DNA of 64,000 nucleotides from VXYL01 sp965243175 (GTDB lineage Bacteria; Pseudomonadota; Gammaproteobacteria; Pseudomonadales; Azotimanducaceae), in assembly GCA_965243175.1 (NCBI GenBank), contig OZ251532.1, positions 4,774,001-4,838,000 of the forward strand, written 5' to 3'. The notes below the pieces were generated by a model, which made no database searches, was not told where the DNA came from, and worked only from the letters and a program-made list of their open reading frames with translations. This document shows, one piece after another, positions 1-9,069 of the stretch (the stretch's first letter is position 1; every line of letters begins with the position of its first letter). Position numbers and translations under genes: made by a program.

Positions 1-1
1 C

Positions 2-568
2 GCCGGACGGACGCATATACGGACGGACGCGAACCATCGGCTGGCCGCATCGACCGCGTCGCTTCTGGCCGTTGCGACATGGCTGATCGTGGCGAATCTG
101 ACCAAGCCGGAGCAGGTCAGTCGCGGGGAGGACCTTTATCGGCAGCTGGAGAATCAAGTGCCGCTGCAAGTGGCCGCGGGCTGGAGAATCCACGCGATTG
201 CCGACGATCCGGACGACTCTGTTGGCGGGATCGGACGGGGTCAGCGAAAAGGTTGGACCATCGTCTACACGAAGACGCCGTGTACGTGGACGGACCTGGA
301 CGTGCTGTTCTTCCTGCATGTCTGGCCGGAGGATGCAGCCAATCTGGCACCTCGCAGGTCGGCGGACGGCTACGACAACCTGGACTTCGCCTGCACCTTC
401 CGCCGCTGCTGGCTGCTCGACGAGCGCTGCGTGGCAACGGCGCACCTTCCAGACTATCCCATCGATCAAGTGCTTACCGGGCAGTATCGGATGGTCGACG
501 AACAGCTGCAGCGCATCTGGGCTGGCGAAGCGCTCACCTTGCCGGCGGACACGCGAGGCGCCGAGTAG
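2..568 (+). CDS. C-terminal part of a membrane protein, cut by the window edge
   Basis: The reading frame is open to the left edge of the window, so the true start lies outside. The visible part begins with a hydrophobic helix (about residues 14-33 of the fragment, rich in Leu, Ala and Val) followed by a soluble tail of about 150 residues with aromatic and acidic patches (FFLHVWP, YDNLDF). This layout, a last transmembrane helix followed by a compact C-terminal domain, is like the ends of multi-spanning glycosyltransferase (GT39/ArnT-type) proteins, but I cannot name the family with certainty. An internal GTG at 89 could also serve as a start, though it would cut through the helix. Function unknown; the fragment itself is clearly coding. 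Confidence 0.6.
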   Translation, partial: AGRTHIRTDANHRLAASTASLLAVATWLIVANLTKPEQVSRGEDLYRQLENQVPLQVAAGWRIHAIADDPDDSVGGIGRGQRKGWTIVYTKTPCTWTDLDVLFFLHVWPEDAANLAPRRSADGYDNLDFACTFRRCWLLDERCVATAHLPDYPIDQVLTGQYRMVDEQLQRIWAGEALTLPADTRGAE

Positions 569-578
569 CACCGACGCC

Positions 579-1514
579 TCACAGCCCCCAGCACTCCATT
601 TCGTTGGCGAAGACCAGCGGCCCAGCGTAGTGCTCCTCGATGGCGGCTCGGCTGAGGCTTTCGCGGCCCAGGGTTCGGGATGTGCGGTGGCCCAGGACGA
701 GCATGCGGACGTTGGCTTGGGCGGCGATGCGGCCCAGCTGGGAAGGCAGTGCGAAGCGCTCCCGGGCCTCGCCTCGGACGTCCTCCTGCACGGCGTGGTG
801 GACGATCAGGGCATCGGCGTCCTTAGCGAAGTCCGCCACCACGTCCTTGCGGTTGCTGAAGCTGCCGGCGAAGACGAGCGAATGTTCGCCGACAGTCACG
901 CGCCAGGCCAGCGCTGGGACGGCGCCGTGATCGACCGGAATGGCGGCGAGGGCGATGTTGGTGGAGCGGTACTGGGCCCAGCGGCGGCTGCCGACGGCTG
1001 GCACGTCGCGCACCGAGAGCTTGTAGCCGCCGCGGGAGCGAAACGTGAGGTAGTCGGCCAAGTCCGGGTACAGGCCGTTCGCACCGATCATGCGTTCCAC
1101 GAAGGCGGTGGCGGAGTCTCCTTCCGGGGTGGCGGGGCCGAACACGGGCAGCAGGCGTTCTCGGCCGGCGTCCTCCGAACCCTCGATCAGGCTGGCGAAG
1201 TCCGCCGTGGCGCGTGGCGTCAGCTGGGTGAAGACGACGGCGTCGAGGTCGGCGAAGGCGGCACCGGCTTCGTCGAAACGGAGCGCCGCGGCGGAGCCGA
1301 CGTTCACCATCAGGCGCACGTTCTCGTTGATCCACACCAGATAGCTCGGCGGGCTGCGCTGGTCGGTGAGTTCGACGCCGCCGGAACCGAGGATTTGCAG
1401 CCACACGCCTTCGTCGCCGCAATAGGGTACGTCTTGGGCGGCGCTGGTCGCTGCGAGGGCGGCGCAAAGAGTCAGCAGGCAGGTGCGAAGCCAGCGATGG
1501 GGGTTGCGGATCAT
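579..1514 (-). CDS. Exported MBL-fold metallo-hydrolase-like protein lacking the metal motif
   Basis: A signal peptide (residues 1 to about 26, ending in ATSAAQ) precedes a beta-lactamase-fold body similar to periplasmic MBL hydrolases (LGSGG near residue 43; an INENVRLMVNVGS segment; PVDHGAVPALAWRV late in the chain). The place where the family carries HxHxDH reads FTQLTPRATADF, so every metal-binding His of that motif is missing; the later GDT-type motif is also altered (FAGSFSNRKD). Only the late His of VDHG and of VLGHRT survive. I infer a periplasmic protein with the fold but probably without classical hydrolase activity. It runs convergently with the upstream fragment and in the same direction as the NAD synthetase gene. 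Confidence 0.75.
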   Translation of the reverse strand: MIRNPHRWLRTCLLTLCAALAATSAAQDVPYCGDEGVWLQILGSGGVELTDQRSPPSYLVWINENVRLMVNVGSAAALRFDEAGAAFADLDAVVFTQLTPRATADFASLIEGSEDAGRERLLPVFGPATPEGDSATAFVERMIGANGLYPDLADYLTFRSRGGYKLSVRDVPAVGSRRWAQYRSTNIALAAIPVDHGAVPALAWRVTVGEHSLVFAGSFSNRKDVVADFAKDADALIVHHAVQEDVRGEARERFALPSQLGRIAAQANVRMLVLGHRTSRTLGRESLSRAAIEEHYAGPLVFANEMECWGL

Positions 1515-1530
1515 GCGTTGGGTTCCTGTT

Positions 1531-3456
1531 TCAAGATTGCGCCGGGTCGCCGTCGAGGGCGGCCAGCGCGGTGCGGGCGCTCGCTTCGTCCGGCATCCGC
1601 CAGTCGCCCCTTGGCGAGAGGCTCACCGTGCCGACTTTCGGCCCCGGCGGCAAGGTGGTGCGCTTGAACTGCTGCTTGAAGAAGCGTTCGAGGAAGACGC
1701 GCAGCCAGTGTTCGACTTCCGCGGCGGAGTGGGTCTGCGCGAAAGCGCTTGTGGCCAGGGCGAGAATCTTCCGGGCTCCCGCGCCGCCGCGGAGGAAGTG
1801 GTAGAGGAAGAAGTCGTGCAGCTCGAAGGGGCCGATGATGGCCTCGGTGCGCTGCGCGATTTCCCCGCCCGCGCGCGGCATGAGTTCGGGCGTGATGGGC
1901 GTGGCCAGCACCCGTTCCAGCACCGCGCGCAGCGCTGGGTCAGCGCGGTGGCGGGCGTACCAGCGCACCAGGTAGGCCACCAGCGTTTTCGGCACCCCGG
2001 CGTTGACGTTGTAGTTCGCCGTCTGGTCGGCGTTGAACGTACACCAGCCGAGGGCGAGTTCGGACATGTCGCCGGTGCCGACGACGATGCCGTGCCGCTG
2101 GTTGGCGGCGTCGAAGAGGATCTGCGTGCGCTCCCGGGCTTGCGCGTTCTCGAACGTCACATCCGGTTCGCCGCCGTGCCCCAGGTCCGCCAAGTGCTGC
2201 CGCACCGCGGCGTCGATGGACACCTCTTCGAGTTCGACGCCGGTGGCCGCGGCCAGCCCCCTTGCGGATTCGATGGTGTGCGGCGTGGTGCCCGGCCCGG
2301 GCATCGTCAACGCGCAGAGCGCATCGAGGTCGCGTTCGAGTTTGCCCAAGGCGTCAAGGCAGACGAGATAGGCCAGCGTCGAATCCAGCCCGCCGGAGAC
2401 GCCGAGGACTAGACGCTGGGCATCCGCCGCCATCATGCGCCGCGCCAGCCCTGTCGCTTGGATCGCCAGAATCTCGCGGGCGCGGGAATCCAGTTCGGCT
2501 TCGTCCGCCGGCACGAAGGGCTGGCGCGAATAGCGGCGTTCGAGCGCTCCGAGCTTCGGCGGCTGGCCCACGGGAACGCGAACCAGCGGCGAAGGACGCC
2601 CGGCGCTTGCGAACGTCGCGTTGCGAACGCGCTCGTGGCGCAGGCGTTGGCAGTCCACTTCCACGCACAGCTGCGAGCCGCCAAGCTCGAAACGCTGCGA
2701 TTCGCCCACCATGCGGCCGTTCTCGGCGGCGAGCAGATGGCCGCCGAAGACGACGTCCTTGGTGCTCTCGGTGGGCCCGGCGGCGGCGTAGACGTAGGCG
2801 GAGATGGTGCGCGCGCTTTGCAGGCGAACGAGGTCGCGCCGGTAGTCCGCCTTGCCCACCAGTTCGGTGCTCGCCGAGAGGTTGAGCAGCACTTCCGCGC
2901 CGCCGAGAGCCAACGCCGTGCTCGGCGGGGTCGGCGCCCACAGATCTTCGCAGAGTTCGACGCCGAAGGCCGTCTCGCCCAGCTGGAAGATCTGATCCGG
3001 GCGCAGCGCGAAGGCGCCCAACGCGGCGTCTTCCACATCCAATACGACACCGTCGCCGGATGCGAACCAGCGCCTTTCGTAGAACTCCTCGTAGTTCGGC
3101 TGCGCGATCTTCGGCACCGCGCCGAGAACACGACCTTCGCGGCAGACGAACGCGCAGTTCAGCAGCCGCCCGTCCGCCATCCACCACGGCGCCCCCACCA
3201 CCAGCACCCGCTCGTCGGTCGCCGCGGCGAGCGTCGCCAGCGCTTCGTTCGCGGCGCGGCGCAGGTCGTCGCCGAAGAACAGGTCCTCGCATGTATAGCC
3301 GCTGACGGCGAGTTCCGGCAGCAGCACAATCGCCGCATCCATCGGCGCGGTGGCATAGGCATCCGCAATCGCCGCCGCGTTCGCCGCCGGGGCCGCCACG
3401 GCGACGGGCGGCGCTGCCGCCACCACCTTCACGAATCCGAACGCGCCGTAGTCCAT
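1531..3456 (-). CDS. nadE: Glutamine-dependent NAD(+) synthetase
   Basis: Two-domain NAD synthetase that amidates deamido-NAD with ammonia released from glutamine, the last step of NAD biosynthesis in the cytoplasm. The N-terminal nitrilase-like domain shows the Glu-Lys-Cys triad environment (LLPELAVSGY, PKIAQPNYEEFY, GVELCEDLW). The C-terminal synthetase domain has the ATP pyrophosphatase loop GVSGGLDSTLAY and a GTGDMSELALGW segment. The length of about 640 residues fits the glutamine-hydrolysing long form. The start is placed at the ATG giving MDYGAFGFVK; an ATG twelve bases upstream is an alternative. It is divergent from the ASCH-domain gene, with 53 bp between the two starts that must contain both promoters. 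Confidence 0.93.
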   Translation of the reverse strand: MDYGAFGFVKVVAAAPPVAVAAPAANAAAIADAYATAPMDAAIVLLPELAVSGYTCEDLFFGDDLRRAANEALATLAAATDERVLVVGAPWWMADGRLLNCAFVCREGRVLGAVPKIAQPNYEEFYERRWFASGDGVVLDVEDAALGAFALRPDQIFQLGETAFGVELCEDLWAPTPPSTALALGGAEVLLNLSASTELVGKADYRRDLVRLQSARTISAYVYAAAGPTESTKDVVFGGHLLAAENGRMVGESQRFELGGSQLCVEVDCQRLRHERVRNATFASAGRPSPLVRVPVGQPPKLGALERRYSRQPFVPADEAELDSRAREILAIQATGLARRMMAADAQRLVLGVSGGLDSTLAYLVCLDALGKLERDLDALCALTMPGPGTTPHTIESARGLAAATGVELEEVSIDAAVRQHLADLGHGGEPDVTFENAQARERTQILFDAANQRHGIVVGTGDMSELALGWCTFNADQTANYNVNAGVPKTLVAYLVRWYARHRADPALRAVLERVLATPITPELMPRAGGEIAQRTEAIIGPFELHDFFLYHFLRGGAGARKILALATSAFAQTHSAAEVEHWLRVFLERFFKQQFKRTTLPPGPKVGTVSLSPRGDWRMPDEASARTALAALDGDPAQS

Positions 3457-3509
3457 GGCCGCAATCATACGCCCGCGCTTCGGCGCGAAGTGCGCTACGC
3501 TGCCCGCCC

Positions 3510-4079
3510 GTGCAGTTCACCACCCGCAACAGCACCGCGATACGCGCTGGCGAAGTCACCGTTTCGTTCCGCAATTGGCGGCGGCCGCACGCGAAGGTCG
3601 GCGGCGTCTACCGGCTGCGACCGAACGGCGCGGTGCGCGTGACTGAAGTGGATGCCGTTCGTCTCGGAGAGATCGATGCCGCGGAGGCGGTTCGCGCTGG
3701 TTTCGAGTCGGTGGATGCCTTGGCGGCGTTCCTGAAGCTGCCGCCGGAGGCGATGGTGACCAAGGTGGAGTTCGAGCTGGTCGGCGACGAAAACCTCCAG
3801 CGTCCGCCGACGTTGAGCGTGGAACAGGCGCGGGAACGGCTGAACGGTATCGACCGTCGCAGCGCGGGCGCGTGGACCGCTAGGGCGCTGCTGTTGATTC
3901 GGGCGAATCCGTGCGTTCGAGCGGGAGACCTCGCGCCTGCCTTCGGCTGGGAGACGCCGAAGTTCAAGGCCAACGTTCGCAAGCTGAAGGCGCTCGGGCT
4001 GACGCGGAGCTTGGAGACGGGGTACCGGCTCTCCGACTTGGGCGAACGGGTGGCGGCTGCGTTGGCGGGCGACTCATGA
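3510..4079 (+). CDS. ASCH-domain protein with C-terminal winged-helix-like region
   Basis: The N-terminal 80 residues fit the ASCH (ASC-1 homology, PUA-like, RNA-binding) fold: a beta-rich start with VTVSFRNWRRPHAKVGGVYRL, then VRVTEVDAVRLGEI and a helix ending in LAAFLKLPP. The C-terminal half (SAGAWTARALLLIRANPCVRAGDLAPAFGW and onward) looks like a winged helix that could bind nucleic acid. Start is GTG. Its last codons overlap the start of the HAD gene by four bases (ATGA), so the two are translationally coupled. Role unknown; an RNA- or nucleotide-related regulatory role is an inference from the ASCH fold. Confidence 0.7.
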   Translation: MQFTTRNSTAIRAGEVTVSFRNWRRPHAKVGGVYRLRPNGAVRVTEVDAVRLGEIDAAEAVRAGFESVDALAAFLKLPPEAMVTKVEFELVGDENLQRPPTLSVEQARERLNGIDRRSAGAWTARALLLIRANPCVRAGDLAPAFGWETPKFKANVRKLKALGLTRSLETGYRLSDLGERVAAALAGDS

Positions 4080-4681
4080 AGGCGGTGCTGCTGGACATGG
4101 GCGGCGTCGTTCTCGACATCGACCCGCGCACCGTGCTGACCTTCTGGGCGGATGCCGCCGGGGAAGACGTGGAGCCGCTGATGGAGCGCTGGCGGATCGA
4201 CGGCGCCTACAAGGCGTTGGAGATCGGCGCCATCGATTTCGAGGAGTACACCGAGGCGCTCTCGCGACGGCTTGGCATCGAACTCTCGGCGAACCAGTGG
4301 CGCGAAGGGTGGAACGCGCTCTTGGGCGAGCCCTACCCGGCGGTGGCGGACATCCTGCCGCGCTTGGCGAGCCGCGTGCCGCTGTTCTGCTTCTCCAACA
4401 CCAATGCCGTCCACGAAGCCGTTTGGCAATCGCGGTTGGCGGGCCTTCTGCCGTCGTTCGAGAAGGTGTACGCCTCTTGGCGGATCGGCTGCCGCAAGCC
4501 GGACGTGGACGCCTATCTGCATGTCGCCGCCGACATGGGCATCGCACCCGCCGACATCGTGTTTCTGGACGACAACCGCGCCAACATCGAAGGCGCACTC
4601 GCCGCCGGGCTGGATGCCCGTCTTGCCGCAGGCGAAGAAGCGACGTCGGCGCAACTGCGGGAGATCCTCGCGACCGTATAA
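4076..4681 (+). CDS. HAD-superfamily hydrolase (subfamily IA, YihX-like)
   Basis: Small cytoplasmic HAD hydrolase of about 200 residues. Motif I is LLDMGGVVLDID with the nucleophilic Asp at residue 7, motif II is the CFSNTN segment, motif III the Lys of GCRKPDVDAY, and motif IV the acidic pair in VFLDDNRANIEGA. The pattern with Gly-Gly after the nucleophile resembles the YihX/epoxide-hydrolase-N group that dephosphorylates sugar phosphates or FMN, but the substrate cannot be read from sequence. The start ATG overlaps the stop of the ASCH gene (ATGA). A TATAAT hexamer sits across the stop codon, 34 bases ahead of the TonB-receptor start, and could belong to a promoter for that gene. Confidence 0.85.
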   Translation: MKAVLLDMGGVVLDIDPRTVLTFWADAAGEDVEPLMERWRIDGAYKALEIGAIDFEEYTEALSRRLGIELSANQWREGWNALLGEPYPAVADILPRLASRVPLFCFSNTNAVHEAVWQSRLAGLLPSFEKVYASWRIGCRKPDVDAYLHVAADMGIAPADIVFLDDNRANIEGALAAGLDARLAAGEEATSAQLREILATV

Positions 4682-4714
4682 TCGCCAGCCGTTCGCCGCC
4701 TTGGAACGACAACC

Positions 4715-7180
4715 TTGATTTCCCGACCCTTCGCCGCCCTTGCGTGCGTCTGCCTCTTCGGCGCGGCTGCGGCTGGCGCGGAAGAGGCGACCGCGGACGA
4801 ATCCGAACAGCTGGAAGTGCTGGTGGTGACTGGCCACTTGGACAGCCTGCCCGGCGAGAACGTGCCGTCGCTCACCGGCTTCGCGAAGCCGCTGACCGAG
4901 ACGCCGCGCTCGGCCTCCACGGTGAGCGACGAGTTGATGACGCGCTTCAACATCCGCGACATCGACGGCCTGATCGCCTTGGTTCCCGGTTCCTTCACGC
5001 AGTCCTTCTTCGGCGTTGCCGGAACGCTCGACATCCGCGGCACTAGCGGCGAGGTCTACTTTCGCGGCATCCGCCGACTGGACAACGCCGGCAACTACCC
5101 CACGCCCATCGGCGCTTCCGAGCGCGTGGACGTGGTGCGCGGCCCGGCCTCGCCCATCCACGGCCCGGCCAAGATCGGCGGCTACCTGAACTTCAACCCC
5201 AAGTCGGCCCGCATCGAGGCGACTGGGGAGTTCATCGACGAAACCAAAGGCGCGGTGGCGCTGGACCTCGGCAGCTGGGGGCGCACCGTGGCCAGCGTCG
5301 AAGTGGGCGGGCGCGGGCGCATCGGCGGCGAGGACTTCGGCTACTGGCTGTACGCGGAAGGGGAAGATTCGGGCAGCTACTACGAATACACGGAGACGAG
5401 GCAGTCGCTGCTGCAAGCCTCCTTCGATATGGACTTGCGCACCAACTTGCAGTTGCAGTTCGGCGGCATGCACCACGACTACGCCGGCAACCAGGTGGGC
5501 GGCTGGAACCGCCTCACCCAGGCGCTGGTGGACAGCGGCACTTATGTCACCGGCCAGCCGTTGCCGCTGGACGCCAACGGCGACGGGCGCATTTCGCATC
5601 GCGAGTACGACTTGGACGGCGACGGCTTCACGGACCTCAACCCGTTCGCCGCCGGCCTGACGCCGGGCACCAACGCCACGCTGGATGCCAGCGCCGCGCC
5701 GTTCTGCACCATCGGCGCGACGCCGGTGTTCGGCTGCCATCCGACGCTGCTGAGGCTTGTGGATCCGGGCGTCACGACTCTGCGCCGCAGCCAAGTGAAC
5801 GTGACGCCGGACGACGGCATCGACAATCAAGTGACCACGCTCTACTTCGACGCCATTCTGGAAACGGGGGCGTGGACATGGCGCAACCAGAGCTTCTTCG
5901 AGAGCTACGAACACGTCAACGAAGTGGCCATCGGCTTCTCGCAGTTCCACGACAGCTGGGTGTTCGAGAACAAGCTGGTGGCTTCGCGGTCGCTGCGGCT
6001 AGGTACCGCGGACGTGGACGTGCAGCTTTCGCCATCGGTGCGGCTGACGGACTTCCGGCACGGCGACGACTACACCAACGAACACTTCGACCGCCGGGAT
6101 CTCACCAAGCCGCCCGGCCCCCTCGATACGCGCCTGCTCGCCACGCAGATCGACGACGACTACACCGAATACTACGTCGGCGACTATCTGGACCTCGGCG
6201 TGGCGGCGCTCGCGGACGTCGACTGGGGGCGCTTCAACGCGCTTCTGGGCGCCCGCTTCGACAGCATCGACGCCGAGAGCCGCCAGCCGCTGGAGAAGCT
6301 GCTGCTGCCGAGCTCCGCGCACTTCTGCCCGGACGGCTCCTGCGTGGTGACGCACGCCGAAGACCAGCTGCGCGGAGTCTCCCGGACGGCCAGCCTGAGC
6401 TATCGCATCGGCGGCTTCTACCCGTACGCCACGTTCTCCCGCCAAGCCACTGTGGTGGCCGGCCAAGGCGCGGACCTCGGCACTTCCAATCTGGCGAGCG
6501 ACGGCGCCTTCGACACCTCCAAGCTGCGCGAGTTCGGCGTCAAGGCCAGCTTGTTGGACGACGCCCTCTACTTCGCCCTGGCGCGCTACGAGCAGCAGCG
6601 CACGGACGCCGCCGTGCAGATGACCACCACCAACCAGGCGAGCCGCACCAAGGGCACCGAGTTCGAAATGCGCTGGGCGGCGCACGAACGGCTGCTGCTG
6701 ACCTTGGCCTACACCGACATCGAAGTGGTGAACCTCAACACCCTCGAAGCCGGCGGGCGCTTCTCGTTCGTAGGCGCCGACGACATCCCCGGCATCCCGC
6801 CGGAGACCTTCTACGGCGGCACCCTCGGCGGGCAGATCCTGCGCCCGGGCAAGGCCGGGGCGATCCGCGCTGGCGTGCCGGAGAGCATCCTTTCATTCAC
6901 CGGCACGGTCTACCTGGGCCGCGGCTTGGCGGCAGGCTTGAGCGTTTCGGACGTGGACGCCACCACTTCGGGCTTCGCCAAGTCCGTGCGCCTGCCGGCC
7001 TACACGCTGGTGGACGCGAGCCTGGTTCTCGAACGCGGCAACTGGCGCTTGGCGGCGGTGGCGAAGAACCTGACCGACGAGCGCTACTTCCGCGCCAACT
7101 TCCCCAACCTGTTCGGCGGCGTCATCGTGCTGCCGGAGCTGCCCCGCAACTACGACTTGCGCATCGAATACCGCTGGTGA
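4715..7180 (+). CDS. TonB-dependent outer-membrane receptor
   Basis: An 821-residue outer-membrane receptor with signal peptide (to about residue 22, AAAAGAEE), TonB-box-like stretch (LEVLVVTG), plug domain (ETPRSASTVSDELM, VDVVRGPASPIHGPAKIGGYLN) and a long beta-barrel ending in NLTDERYFRANFPN and a terminal aromatic residue (RIEYRW). Such receptors import siderophores, haem, vitamin B12 or glycans using TonB energy. An EF-hand-like, Asp-rich stretch (about residues 286-304; DANGDGRISHREY, then DLDGDGFTD) lies inside the barrel region, an unusual insertion. The start is TTG. The stop overlaps the GTG of the following ABC gene, so receptor and transporters are coupled and probably work on the same substrate. 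Confidence 0.9.
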   Translation: MISRPFAALACVCLFGAAAAGAEEATADESEQLEVLVVTGHLDSLPGENVPSLTGFAKPLTETPRSASTVSDELMTRFNIRDIDGLIALVPGSFTQSFFGVAGTLDIRGTSGEVYFRGIRRLDNAGNYPTPIGASERVDVVRGPASPIHGPAKIGGYLNFNPKSARIEATGEFIDETKGAVALDLGSWGRTVASVEVGGRGRIGGEDFGYWLYAEGEDSGSYYEYTETRQSLLQASFDMDLRTNLQLQFGGMHHDYAGNQVGGWNRLTQALVDSGTYVTGQPLPLDANGDGRISHREYDLDGDGFTDLNPFAAGLTPGTNATLDASAAPFCTIGATPVFGCHPTLLRLVDPGVTTLRRSQVNVTPDDGIDNQVTTLYFDAILETGAWTWRNQSFFESYEHVNEVAIGFSQFHDSWVFENKLVASRSLRLGTADVDVQLSPSVRLTDFRHGDDYTNEHFDRRDLTKPPGPLDTRLLATQIDDDYTEYYVGDYLDLGVAALADVDWGRFNALLGARFDSIDAESRQPLEKLLLPSSAHFCPDGSCVVTHAEDQLRGVSRTASLSYRIGGFYPYATFSRQATVVAGQGADLGTSNLASDGAFDTSKLREFGVKASLLDDALYFALARYEQQRTDAAVQMTTTNQASRTKGTEFEMRWAAHERLLLTLAYTDIEVVNLNTLEAGGRFSFVGADDIPGIPPETFYGGTLGGQILRPGKAGAIRAGVPESILSFTGTVYLGRGLAAGLSVSDVDATTSGFAKSVRLPAYTLVDASLVLERGNWRLAAVAKNLTDERYFRANFPNLFGGVIVLPELPRNYDLRIEYRW

Positions 7181-9069
7181 CGAACAGCGAACCCGAACGC
7201 TTCGGCTTCGCCGCGGCGCTTTGGCGGACGCGGCGCCATCTGCTGCCGCAGCTGCGGCACTTCCTGATCTTCGCCGCGCTCTCCGGCGTCGCCACGCTGC
7301 TGGAAGTAGCAGTGTCGCTGCTCGGCCTCGACCTGCTCACCAACAAGGTCTTCCTCGGCGAACCGCTGACCGCCTTCCAAGCGACCGCCCTCGGCCTCGA
7401 CGCCGCCGAGTTCGTGACGGTGGAGGAACTCGGCGCCGACGCCCGTCTCACTCTGCGCACGACGGTGCTGGCGCTCGCCGGCGCCATGCTGGTGATCGGC
7501 TTCGCGCTCGGCAGCGGCCTTCGCTACTACTTGACGTGGATTCTGCAGCGGGTGAACCAGCACCTGCGCCTCGCCATGATGGACTCCGCGGTGCATCTCT
7601 CGCTGCGGCGCCGCGACAATCGGCAAGCGGGCGACGCCATCTACCGCGTCTACCAGGACAGCGCGATGGTCACGAGCGTGGTGCGCAACGCGCTGATCGC
7701 GCCGGTGGTGGCGCTCTTCAACCTGCTCGCCGCGGCTGGCGCCGTGTCGTTCTTCTCGCCCTATCTGGGGCTGCTGTTCCTCATCGCCGCGGTGCCGGCG
7801 CTCCTGCTGGCGTGGCGCTTCACGCCGCAGCTGCGAACGCGCAGCGCCAAGGCGCGGACGGCGAACAGCGAACTCACGTCGCATATTCAGGAGAGCGTGG
7901 GCGGGGCACGGCTGCTCAAGGCCTGCCGGGCGGAATCGCGGGCACTGGACGTCTTCCGCGACCGTTCGGCCATCGCCTTGGACCGCGCCTACGAGTTGCG
8001 TCGCGCCGTGGCGGTGCTCGGCCTGCTGGTCTATCTGTGCGCCGCCTTGGCGGCCCTCGTTGCGGACTACTTGATGGTGCGCTGGGTCTGGGACGAAGCG
8101 GCCACCTTCGGCTACGGGGTGGTCGCCTTCATCGGCTTCGCGGTGTGGAATCTGGGTGCGTTCCAAGCGGCGCAGGATCGTTCGCTCACCATCGCCGGCA
8201 CCGGCATCTCCTTGGCCGCCACCTGGTGCGTGCTGCAAGACATGAGCGTTGGCCTCAAGCGCGCTTTCCTGCTGCTCGACGCGGAGCCGGAGGTGGTGGA
8301 CAAGCCCGGCGCTTCGCCCATGCCGGCGCTGGCCGAAGGCGTCCGCTTCGAGAACGTGCGTTTCAGTTACGTCGATGAGCGCCCCGTGCTCGAGGATGCG
8401 ACGTTCCACGCCAAGCCCGGCGCAACCGTGGCCATCGTCGGTCCGTCCGGGGCTGGCAAGTCGACGCTGCTCAGCCTGCTGCTGCGGCTCTACGAGGTGG
8501 ATGGCGGCGCCGTGCGCGTGGGCGGCGTGGACATCCGCGACATTCGCGTCTCCGACCTGCGCGCCGCGATTGCCGTGGTGCTGCAAGAGAACGCGCTGTT
8601 CCCCACCACGATCGCGGAGAACATTCGCTACGCGGCACCGAACGCCACCGACCAGCAGTTGCAGGACGCGGCCAAGGTGGCCTGCGCGGACGAGTTCATC
8701 GCCGCGCTGCCGGACGGCTACGCCACCGAGTTGGGGGAACGCGGCGCGAAGCTCTCCACCGGCCAGCGGCAGCGGCTTTCCATCGCCCGCGCGGTGGCCA
8801 AGGATGCGCCGATCCTGATTCTCGACGAACCGACCGCGGCGCTGGACGTGGCCACCGAGCAGCGGGTCTTCGAGCGCTTGGCCGCGAGCGCTTCGGACAA
8901 GGTGATCTTCCTCGTCACGCACCGCATCGGCACCATCCGCCACGCCGACCAGATTCTCTTTCTGGAGAACGGGCGCGTGGCGGAGCAAGGCACGCACGAG
9001 GAGTTGATGGCACGGGTGGACGGCCGCTACGCGCAGTTCGTAAACAGCGAAACGGCGTTGGCGTCGTGA
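7177..9069 (+). CDS. Half-size ABC transporter (membrane domain fused to ATPase), first of a pair
   Basis: A 630-residue exporter-type half transporter: N-terminal membrane domain with several hydrophobic helices (ALSGVATLLEVAVSLLGLDL, TTVLALAGAMLVIGFALG, FFSPYLGLLFLIAAVPALL), then an ATPase domain with Walker A IVGPSGAGKST, Q-loop VLQEN, signature LSTGQRQRLSIARA, Walker B ILILDEPTAALD and switch His in LVTHRIGT. The GTG start overlaps the receptor's stop and the stop overlaps the next gene's GTG, giving one translational unit of three genes. Type-IV half transporters beside a TonB receptor are known both as exporters and, as in YbtP/YbtQ and IrtA/IrtB, as siderophore importers; which applies here is not decided by sequence. 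Confidence 0.88.
   Translation: MTNSEPERFGFAAALWRTRRHLLPQLRHFLIFAALSGVATLLEVAVSLLGLDLLTNKVFLGEPLTAFQATALGLDAAEFVTVEELGADARLTLRTTVLALAGAMLVIGFALGSGLRYYLTWILQRVNQHLRLAMMDSAVHLSLRRRDNRQAGDAIYRVYQDSAMVTSVVRNALIAPVVALFNLLAAAGAVSFFSPYLGLLFLIAAVPALLLAWRFTPQLRTRSAKARTANSELTSHIQESVGGARLLKACRAESRALDVFRDRSAIALDRAYELRRAVAVLGLLVYLCAALAALVADYLMVRWVWDEAATFGYGVVAFIGFAVWNLGAFQAAQDRSLTIAGTGISLAATWCVLQDMSVGLKRAFLLLDAEPEVVDKPGASPMPALAEGVRFENVRFSYVDERPVLEDATFHAKPGATVAIVGPSGAGKSTLLSLLLRLYEVDGGAVRVGGVDIRDIRVSDLRAAIAVVLQENALFPTTIAENIRYAAPNATDQQLQDAAKVACADEFIAALPDGYATELGERGAKLSTGQRQRLSIARAVAKDAPILILDEPTAALDVATEQRVFERLAASASDKVIFLVTHRIGTIRHADQILFLENGRVAEQGTHEELMARVDGRYAQFVNSETALAS

Noticed and set aside
3608..5950. Minus-strand frame of 780 codons across ASCH, HAD and receptor genes
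   Set aside because: It crosses three well-supported plus-strand genes and has no recognisable domain.
5872..7176. Long plus-strand frame inside the TonB receptor gene leading into the ABC gene
   Set aside because: The translation is Arg/Pro-rich and antiparallel in quality to the receptor reading; only the part from 7177 is a real protein.
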